Origin: Enterovibrio baiacu
Lineage (GTDB): Bacteria > Pseudomonadota > Gammaproteobacteria > Enterobacterales > Vibrionaceae
Assembly: GCF_004120195.1 (NCBI RefSeq)
Contig: NZ_SCHN01000011.1
Location: 62,001-126,000, forward strand
Reading direction: 5' to 3'
Length of the DNA: 64,000 nt
Shown here piece after piece: positions 53,057 to 61,100 of this stretch (within the stretch, counting starts at the first letter, position 1; each line of letters starts with the position of its first letter). The notes beneath the pieces were generated by a model, which was not told the origin of the DNA, searched no databases, and saw only the letters and a list, made by a program, of their open reading frames with translations. A program made the position numbers and the translations under genes.

Positions 53057-55447
53057 ATGTGCCATTCTTGTTCATCATCGCGCTGTAAAAACACCGCGCA
53101 TGCGCATTCATCAACACACCTTCAAAGCACGACAGTCTCAAGTGACACTTGCTGCAACACGTCAAGTAGCGTTGCGTCATCATCTTGTTCAGTAACTGAT
53201 GGTTTGCAAGAGGACAGCGATGATCCTGCGCGAGCCCGTGGTTGTCGCCACGAAAAAGACGTTAACATCGAACACGAACATAAGCATTCATGCTGCGCAA
53301 CATCCAGCCCAGAGCCAGAGGCCGTCATCACGGGTGGCAATGTGCTTGAGTGGCGAGTGTCGAACATGGACTGCCCAAGCTGTGCAGGCAAGCTAGAAAC
53401 GGCATTGCGTGGCATTGACGGCCTCGTCGATGCGAAGGTACGTTTTGCGACAGAAAAGCTTGTTGTGAGTTTCTCAGCACCGCCATCAGAGGCGTCTCTC
53501 TCTACCATCAAAACCCGTGCAGAAAAAACAGGCTTCCCCCTTACGCCAGTTTCCGAACCTAAAAAAGCCAAAGTGCCATTAACGCTTTTTCAGCGCATTC
53601 AAAAAGAAGGCGTGTTGATTGCACTTATCTCTGTCATGGCGTTGGCGGGCGTGTTGTCATTCTGGCATGCCGAGCTATCGAGCACCTTGTTCACCTTAGC
53701 GACCGTGATTGGTCTGCTGCCTATCTTGAAAAAAGCCGGAAGCCTCGCCAAAAGTGGATCGCCATTCTCCATTGAAATGTTGATGAGCATTGCGGCATTG
53801 GGGGCGTTATACCTCGGTGAAACCGTCGAAGCCGCCATGGTATTGGTGCTGTTCCTGATCGGCGAGCGTCTTGAAGGCTACGCGTCTTCAAGGGCGAGAG
53901 ACGGTATTCAAGCGTTAATGGCACTGGTGCCAGACGACGTCATTCTTATTGACGATAACGGTGAACGTAAAAGCGTTCCTGTGTCGAGTTTACAACCTTC
54001 ACATTGCATAGAAATCGCACCAGGCGGCAGATTACCGGCGGATGCAGAATTGATGGGTCACACCGCCAGTTTTGATTTGAGTGCATTGACGGGCGAATCG
54101 ATCCCCGTTGAGAAATTGGTGGGTGAGAAAGTGCCCGCAGGCGCGTTGGTCGTGGATCAAGTGGTGCAACTGCGTGTTGTCTCAGAACAAGGCAAGAGTG
54201 CGATTGACCGTATTCTCACCTTGATTGAAGAAGCGGAATCGCGCCGCGCGCCTGTTGAGCGTTTCATTGACCGCTTTAGCCGCTGGTATACGCCGCTGAT
54301 GATTCTGGTCGCCGCGTTGGTTGTGGTTGTGCCGCCGTTGCTGTTTGGCGAAAGCTGGGATACATGGGTGTATCGTGGCCTCGCGTTGCTTCTCATTGCT
54401 TGTCCATGCGCGTTGGTGATTTCAACGCCAGCAGCGATGACATCTGGCCTCGCGGCGGCAGCAAGGCAGGGCGCTTTGATCAAAGGCGGAGCAGCGTTAG
54501 AAGCCCTCAGCAAGGTGGATTACATCGCCTTCGATAAAACGGGCACCCTGACGGAAGGTAAACCCGCGGTAACAGACATTCTCACCTGGTCTGGTGATGA
54601 GGCTACGTTGATAGCGCAATCTTCTGCGATTGAAACGGGCTCGCATCATCCGCTCGCAAAAGCGCTGGTTGCTGAAGCAAAGCGTCGACAGGTTCCAGAG
54701 TTAGTCGCTGAAAAGATGAAAGCGACGGCGGGTCGTGGTGTGTCTGGTGTGGTGAACGGGCAGAGTGTGTCGCTGGTGGCACTCGACAAGCTTGATGCCG
54801 AACAACGTCTGAGTGATGTGCAGCAGGATGCCGCTCAAGCGCTGGCTGAATCAGGAAAAACCGTTGCGATTGTTTTCGTCGAAGAACAAGCAAAAGGTGC
54901 GATTGCATGGCGGGATGAGTTGCGTGATACAGCAAAAGACACTGTTTCTGCGCTCAATCGTGAAGGTGTCCGTTCAGTCATGCTAACAGGGGATAACCCT
55001 AAGGCTGCGGCAGGCCTTGCTGCGCAATTAAACATGGAATATCGCGCAGGCTTGATGCCTGAAGGGAAAGTGGATGCAATCAACGCGCTTGCGAAGGGCT
55101 CTCGTGTCGCCATGGTAGGCGATGGCATTAACGATGCCCCTGCAATGAAAGCGGCAACCATTGGTATTGCCATGGGGGGAGGCACAGACGTAGCGCTAGA
55201 AACCGCGGACATTGCCCTTAGTCATAATCGCATTGAGAGCCTGCCAGATATTGTCAATCTTGCGCGCACGACCATGTCTAATGTTCACCAAAATGTGACC
55301 TTGGCGATTGGCTTGAAAGCTGTGTTTCTCGTGACCACCGTGCTGGGTTATACCGGGTTGTGGGTAGCGGTGCTTGCGGACAGTGGCGCGACAGCCATTG
55401 TGACCATGAATGCGCTAAGACTGCTGAAATGGGGCACGGCAAAATAA
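53057..55447 (+). CDS. zntA: Zn/Cd/Pb-translocating P1B-type ATPase
   Basis: A 796-residue metal pump. GGAGATAAGG precedes the ATG at 53057, whereas the in-frame ATG at 52985 lies inside the promoter. A Cys/His-rich N-terminus (residues 2-80, including CHSCSSSRC, CCNTSSS, HEHEHKHSCC) comes first. Then an HMA domain (SNMDCPSCAGKLE), membrane helices with the CPCALVIS site, the phosphorylation motif DKTGTLTEGKP, a SHHPLAKAL motif and GDGINDAPAM. The CPC type with this promoter fits ZntA, exporting Zn2+, Cd2+ or Pb2+ to the periplasm. It is regulated by the MerR-type promoter just upstream. Confidence 0.92.
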   Translation: MCHSCSSSRCKNTAHAHSSTHLQSTTVSSDTCCNTSSSVASSSCSVTDGLQEDSDDPARARGCRHEKDVNIEHEHKHSCCATSSPEPEAVITGGNVLEWRVSNMDCPSCAGKLETALRGIDGLVDAKVRFATEKLVVSFSAPPSEASLSTIKTRAEKTGFPLTPVSEPKKAKVPLTLFQRIQKEGVLIALISVMALAGVLSFWHAELSSTLFTLATVIGLLPILKKAGSLAKSGSPFSIEMLMSIAALGALYLGETVEAAMVLVLFLIGERLEGYASSRARDGIQALMALVPDDVILIDDNGERKSVPVSSLQPSHCIEIAPGGRLPADAELMGHTASFDLSALTGESIPVEKLVGEKVPAGALVVDQVVQLRVVSEQGKSAIDRILTLIEEAESRRAPVERFIDRFSRWYTPLMILVAALVVVVPPLLFGESWDTWVYRGLALLLIACPCALVISTPAAMTSGLAAAARQGALIKGGAALEALSKVDYIAFDKTGTLTEGKPAVTDILTWSGDEATLIAQSSAIETGSHHPLAKALVAEAKRRQVPELVAEKMKATAGRGVSGVVNGQSVSLVALDKLDAEQRLSDVQQDAAQALAESGKTVAIVFVEEQAKGAIAWRDELRDTAKDTVSALNREGVRSVMLTGDNPKAAAGLAAQLNMEYRAGLMPEGKVDAINALAKGSRVAMVGDGINDAPAMKAATIGIAMGGGTDVALETADIALSHNRIESLPDIVNLARTTMSNVHQNVTLAIGLKAVFLVTTVLGYTGLWVAVLADSGATAIVTMNALRLLKWGTAK

Positions 55448-55510
55448 TTCACCCATTGCTAATGTAAATGGGCACTGTGACGGTCAATCGAACGATATTA
55501 CGCTAATGAA

Positions 55511-55579
55511 GTGATCTAGATCGATATATGCTGAAATGCGATGAAAGTGAAATGATTCAAAAGTGATATTAATCACTTT
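55511..55579 (+). promoter_or_regulatory. CRP-like sites upstream of udp
   Basis: AAAGTGATATTAATCACTTT (55560-55579) is a perfect palindrome with the CRP core GTGA-N6-TCAC. A weaker GTGATCTAGATCGA lies at 55511-55524. E. coli udp is driven by tandem CRP sites with CytR between them, and the spacing of about 50 bases here is similar. Confidence 0.65.
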
Positions 55580-55695
55580 AAATTTTTCGCCGGACGCTAT
55601 TGTAAACGTATTGAACGCCACAACCCATTTTCTAGTGGCCATTTAGACAAGAGCGATAGTTTATCTTGTTGAACCCAAGCATTGAGGAAAGCGTT

Positions 55696-56469
55696 ATGAC
55701 TGAGCAAACTGTGTTTCACTTAGGTGTTACTAAAAAGGATCTTGAAGGTGCCAAAATGGCAATCATTCCGGGCGATCCTGCACGTGTAGAAAAAATTGCT
55801 GCATTGATGGAGACGTCGAAATTCCTAGCCAGTCATCGCGAGTACACTTTGTATCTGGGTCGCATCGAAGATAAGCCTGTAGTGGTTTGTTCAACCGGTA
55901 TTGGTGGTCCATCAACATCGATTGCCGTTGAAGAATTGGCGCAATTGGGTATTGAAACCTTCCTTCGTGTGGGAACCACTGGTGCGATTCAACCGAACAT
56001 CAATGTCGGTGACATGATCGTGACCACGGCCTCTGTGCGTTTGGATGGTGCGAGCTGTCACTTTGCGCCACTTGAATTCCCAGCAGTTGCAGACTTTGAT
56101 GTGGCAACTGCCATGAAAGTGGCTGCGGATGCCTCCGGCGCGAAAGTACACACCGGCGTAACTGCATCGAGCGATACTTTCTACCCAGGCCAAGAGCGCT
56201 ATGACACCTTCAGTGGCCGTGTAGTGCGTCGCTTTCAAGGCTCAATGAAAGAGTGGCAAGACATGGGTGTGTTGAACTTTGAAATGGAATCCGCAACTTT
56301 GCTCACCATGTGTGCAAGTTCAGGGTTGCGCGCAGGGTGTGTCGCGGGCGTCATCATCAACCGCACGCAAAAAGAAATTCCAGACCAAGAAACCATGGCT
56401 GAAACCGAAGCGCGCTCTATTCGCACCGTGGTAGAGTCGGCGCGTAATCTGATGAAGATGGATGGTTAA
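55696..56469 (+). CDS. udp: Uridine phosphorylase
   Basis: A 257-residue enzyme cleaving uridine with phosphate to uracil and ribose-1-phosphate. The start at 55696 follows GAGGAAAG; an in-frame TTG 10 codons up is unlikely. [17 protein letters not shown] and [20 protein letters not shown] (phosphate site), [11 protein letters not shown], and [12 protein letters not shown] are those of E. coli Udp. It is a single gene with CRP-like sites upstream, so it is probably under catabolite (and perhaps CytR) control. Confidence 0.94.
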   Translation: MTEQTVFHLGVTKKDLEGAKMAIIPGDPARVEKIAALMETSKFLASHREYTLYLGRIEDKPVVVCSTGIGGPSTSIAVEELAQLGIETFLRVGTTGAIQPNINVGDMIVTTASVRLDGASCHFAPLEFPAVADFDVATAMKVAADASGAKVHTGVTASSDTFYPGQERYDTFSGRVVRRFQGSMKEWQDMGVLNFEMESATLLTMCASSGLRAGCVAGVIINRTQKEIPDQETMAETEARSIRTVVESARNLMKMDG

Positions 56470-56495
56470 CGCCAAAGCCGCAGACCAATAAAAAG

Positions 56496-56522
56496 AAAGC
56501 CAGCAGAGATGCTGGCTTTTTT
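56496..56522. terminator. Bidirectional terminator after udp
   Basis: AAAGCCAGCA, loop GAGA, TGCTGGCTTT has a T-run to the right and an A-rich left flank that serves the convergent nuclease gene. Confidence 0.9.
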
Positions 56523-56560
56523 GTTTGTTATCGTGGTCTAGCTAGCTATAGCGGTGTTAC

Positions 56561-57730
56561 TTACGCAAAAGAGGCTTTCTCATAGCCGCCGGCTTTGAGG
56601 AACCATTGATGCAAATGGGTTTTCAAATCACCTAATTGATCGGGGCCAATGAGCGCCAAACCAAGATCCGTTGCTCGTGTAATGTCGTGGTGGCGCAGTG
56701 GGCGGAAACTCACCAACATGGCGCGTGCTTGCAGCCCGCCAAGCAGGTCGCGAATCGATTCCAGCTTGTACAAAGTGTCATCACCGTCGCTCGACATGCC
56801 TTTGGTTTTGCATTCGATAATGTGAAGTTTGTTATTCACCACGGTGGCAACATCCAGTTCGTTACGCACTTCTTTTTCGCCAATCTGACGATAAACCTGC
56901 ACACCCAATGAATAGTCTTGAATGGTCAGCAACTCACGCTGAATTTGCTCAACGATGTGGTGCACATACCATTCGAGCCATTCACCATTGGCGAAACGAC
57001 GCGCCGCTTCATTGGTAAACGTCAAGATGCCGCCTTTATACGTTGAGAGTCCAGCGTCATTCAAATCATCAATCAGCATACCCAATTCACGGTAGCCTTG
57101 CTGTTTCTCACTGAGCTCTACGTCAAGACGCTGTTCTTTACGGCAAGTGGTCGCCAAGTAATTTAGCGTTGCAAGGCCAGGGCCGAGTTCATAGGCATTG
57201 CTTGCCCACTTGTGGCCAACGCTTTCAATGGTGGTTTCAAGTGGGCTTCGAATATCATCCTCAAGCAACTCACAACGCGCACCGAAAATGGTGAGGTAGT
57301 CGCTGATATTGATGTGGTCTTCCACTTGTTGCTGTTGTCGACCTTCAGGGAACAGCCAACAAAGCTCATCGCTGAAAGGTTCAATAACATAAATCGGCCA
57401 TTGGTAGGTGCGGAACACTTCATAGGCAGAAAGTAGACGGTGGCGCAGTCCGCAGCTTGCATTGAAGTAAACTTCAGCGCTTTCTTGCTTCAGTTGTTCA
57501 GCCAACTCAACAAGCTTGGACTTGATGAGCGGGATATTGATGTCTGTAGGGATCACGTAAAAATCAGTCTGAATGCCTTTCGGCAACAAGACTTTACTCA
57601 GTTGATCAAATTGGTGCTGCTGTTCCTCTACACCAATAAAGATAACTCTTTCGGCCTGCGATTGGCGGTGCAGCAAAGCGGTGACCAGCCTCACGGGGTC
57701 TTGGTCGATAATACCAACATGAATGGCCAT
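56561..57730 (-). CDS. Free-standing CARF-nuclease, Card1/VC1899-like (DUF1887)
   Basis: A 389-residue protein. GGAG 5 bases before the ATG sets the start at MAIHVGIIDQDPVRLVTALL; the frame is open 11 codons further. The N-terminal half is a Rossmann-like CARF domain (YFNASCGLRHRLLSAYEVFR, near 88-107). A winged-helix linker follows, and the C-terminal third is a PD-(D/E)xK nuclease with GEWLEWY (249-255), NELDVATV (Asp293) and IIECKTK (Glu306, Lys308). This is the DUF1887 family of V. cholerae VC1899 and of Card1/Can2, nucleases switched on by cyclic tetra-adenylate in type III CRISPR immunity. No CRISPR genes or arrays are in the window. The active site looks intact. Confidence 0.85.
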   Translation of the reverse strand: MAIHVGIIDQDPVRLVTALLHRQSQAERVIFIGVEEQQHQFDQLSKVLLPKGIQTDFYVIPTDINIPLIKSKLVELAEQLKQESAEVYFNASCGLRHRLLSAYEVFRTYQWPIYVIEPFSDELCWLFPEGRQQQQVEDHINISDYLTIFGARCELLEDDIRSPLETTIESVGHKWASNAYELGPGLATLNYLATTCRKEQRLDVELSEKQQGYRELGMLIDDLNDAGLSTYKGGILTFTNEAARRFANGEWLEWYVHHIVEQIQRELLTIQDYSLGVQVYRQIGEKEVRNELDVATVVNNKLHIIECKTKGMSSDGDDTLYKLESIRDLLGGLQARAMLVSFRPLRHHDITRATDLGLALIGPDQLGDLKTHLHQWFLKAGGYEKASFA

Positions 57731-58122
57731 AGTTACTCCATGATTAGTCAGCCATACGAACATTTCGTATGCCGACCTTTTGTTATAGTTCTTCTAATAT
57801 CTGGTCGCGGAGGACGATATTCAAGTACTTAGTGATTTTTCTCTCTTTTTAAGATGGGTGTGATTCACTTCTATTCGTGTTTTGTACAAAAAGTGCCACC
57901 AATTTTGGTCTACTTTCCTAATCTTAATAGTGTCGCTTGTTTCATTGCTGATAATTTCCTAAGAATTCATCGATAAACCTCGTCTCATAATTTCTCAATG
58001 TTGAGCCTGCAATGAAACTAGGGGAGTGAGCTTAAGACACGCATGCCCTTGATGGTTAGACTACGTTCATATCATCAAAGACATACGACCGCAATTCGAG
58101 AAGCGAAGCACTGGGGAGAGTT
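57731..58122. other. Intergenic region upstream of the adhesin gene
   Basis: About 390 bases between divergent genes, AT-rich, holding both promoters. GGGGAGAG precedes the adhesin ATG. I see no ORF, riboswitch or clear operator. Confidence 0.4.
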
Positions 58123-61100
58123 ATGATTGGTCACGAGTTTGATTCCAAATTAGACGTTATCGAGGTTAGAGGACAAGCATTTCTAGTCACGAATGATGCG
58201 AGAATCATTGGCCTGGAAAAAGGCATGAACATTGCGCCTAATCAGGTACTTTTGACAAACAACGACAGTGATGTCGTGGTTGCCCTTGATGGCAATATTT
58301 TTCAAATCGATAGCCAATGTGCTTCCTGTTTGGTGCCTGCAAAGGCGGGGCAAGATGCCTCCATCGCGACAGCGCAAATTCAAGCCTATTTCAATGGCGA
58401 AGTGCTGGATTCCGATTTGCCGCTCAATCTTGACGTTGCCCAGCTCCAAGAACTGATTCTGCAAGGCGTCGACCCCACCGAAGTTTTTGAAGAAGCGGCA
58501 GCGGGTGAAGCCGCAGAGGGTTCGTCGAATGCTGGCTTTGTGGTTATTGAATACCTCAATGCCTCTACACTGGCGGAAGCGGGCTTCGATACTACTGGGC
58601 CGTCCAGTGATACCAATATTATCCCTGAATTCTTTGGCGATGACGTAAACCGTAATGGTGACGGTAACGGCGATGACGGAACGACACCGCCCACCGAAGA
58701 CATCGATGCGGCAGGGGGGCAGCGTGTTTCTCTCGTCGTTGATGAAGGCGATCTGGATAATTCCCCCTATGGAACGCCAACCACGGCCACTTTCACGATT
58801 GAAGGTGGTACTGAGGCGCTAAATCCAGGCACGCTGCAAATTGCGCCATCTGCGTTAGCACTCTTTGAAAGCGAATTAAGCACCATCACGTCAGGTGGCG
58901 AGGCGGTGACGTTTACGCGCTCATCAACGGCATCGGGTGATGTGGGTACATTCACCTTGGTGGGCACGGTTAACGGCGAAGTGGTTATCACACTGACGTT
59001 AACAGCAACGCAAGATGGCAACGGTTTGTCCATCAGTGCGACCTTAGATCAATCTGCGCCGCTCGATCACCTGAGCGGTTCGGGCACCTACATCAACATC
59101 AACGGCGATGCGATCACCATTGATTTGCCTCTACAAGTTGCGGATAGCTCGGGCGATTTACTTCAAGAGCCTGCGCAAGTTCAACTGGTCAGTAACGACG
59201 GCGCAGCTCCAGTCGTTGGAACTGCCAGCGTTGAGATTGATGAACCTCAAAATAACCCTGTCAGCGAAAGGCGTGAATCGACCACCGAAGGCATCGATCT
59301 TGGCAGTGATAACATCGCCAAAATCGAGTTTGACGACACGGCCGCGAAGCTCGCGTTTGATGGTGTTACCAGCCATACCCAAGAAACTTGGGTTGATACG
59401 TCTGTTGATGGCGTGGTGACACTGCGCGTTGTGGGTACAGACGAAGCTGTGCTCGAGATTTCATTGAAAGTGCCATCTGCGCCGGGAGAAACCGCCGCAT
59501 ATGAAGTGACGCAATTTTTGCCTATCGACCAAGATGAAGATCTTGTCGGCGACGGTAACTTCGAACAGTCAACATTCACACTGCCATTCAAGGTTTTCGA
59601 TACCGACGGCGATGTGAGTAATGATTCAGAGGTGACGTTTACCATTAACGATGGTGTGCCAACGGCGGGTGGTGAACGTCTTGATGCATCCGGTGCACCA
59701 GAAGATCTCCTTTCAATTGATGAAACAGGCTCTAGCCAAGATACATCGGACAGGAACTCAGCAACGAACTCGTTTGATATCGAAGCGGCATCGGACAAAT
59801 TGATGCCAGACACCTTGAGCATTGAAGATTTCTCGTCACTGCAAACAGAGTTGATGGAGCTTCAGAACAATGCGGGCGAAAACGTCGATGAAGTGACATT
59901 GGTTGAGAGCACCGATGCGAATGGCAATCGCGTGTTGACGATCACCGCATCCATTGGTGGCGAGCCAGCACTGGAGTTTGTGTTCACCGCGACGCAGGCA
60001 AGCGGCTCGCTTGATGTAACAGTAGAAACAGAATTCCATCAATATACACCTCTGAACCATCCACAAGATCCAAGTGCTGGGCTGCAAAGTGGCGATGTCA
60101 CTGCGGATGACAGTGTTATCACAATCAAAATCCCCGTGCAGATCCAAGATTCTGATGGCAACCAGCTGATCAATCCTGAGTCGACCTTTGACCCGAGTGC
60201 GCCAGATCACCAAGGTCGTGTCGTGACATTCGAAATCAAGGACAACCCGACCGAGACGATTGATGAGACCACGGTTGATGCAATAACGGTTGATGAAAGT
60301 GGCATTGATGAGAGTGCGACCAGTCACCAAGGCTCGCAAGCCAGCGGTACCTTGAACATTGACGATACCAACACCAGTGGTAGCCCAAACAACTTGAATG
60401 TGCATGATGGCTCGGGGGACACGTTAGCGGATTTCAATTTCGAAGCCGATTATGTGACATACCCTGATGGCCAACCTGTGTTGTCAGGTGACTTTCCTGT
60501 TCGCATGGAGCAACGTCCAGAAGGGGATACCTTCCCGAAAACTTATTACGGTATTGCCGATGATAATTCCGGTGACACGCGCGACGTTTATAAGGTGGTC
60601 CTTGCTTCGGACGGTACCTTCTCTTTTGAACTGTTAGCGGGGCTGGATCATGCAGAAGGCGATGGTATTAATACCTTAACCTTCAATCTGACCGCTTTCG
60701 CTACCGATGCTGACGGTGACGTTGCATCGAAAATCACTGTGCCGATTACCGTTACGGATGACATTCCACGAACGGAAGGCAATTTGGCCATCGACATTGA
60801 TGATCTCGATGTGGGTGCTATCTCGATCAATGTTTTTGAAATCACCGATCCCTCGCAAAATCCCGGTATTGAAGATCTGCAAGGCGCAGATAGCGACACC
60901 CTCATCACCCGTATCTTTAATGGGGAAGAGTGGGTGGATGTGTCAACGCGCCGCGAATCTGAAATCGATATCTTCTCAGAAGCGGATCCAAGCATTCAAA
61001 TTGGTACCGTAGTCATCGATCCGACGACCGATCCCGTAGGGCAAATCACGTTTACCCTCACCGATGAAGAATTCACTGGCTCCATTGATCAGTCCCTTCG

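Noticed and set aside
55448-58122. Type III CRISPR locus around the Card1-like gene
   Set aside because: The neighbours are udp and an adhesin gene; there are no cas genes or direct repeats.
59247-59822. Several long minus-strand frames inside the adhesin region (also 61956-62477 and others)
   Set aside because: They are antisense to the continuous adhesin frame, repeat at the repeat period, and do not resemble proteins.
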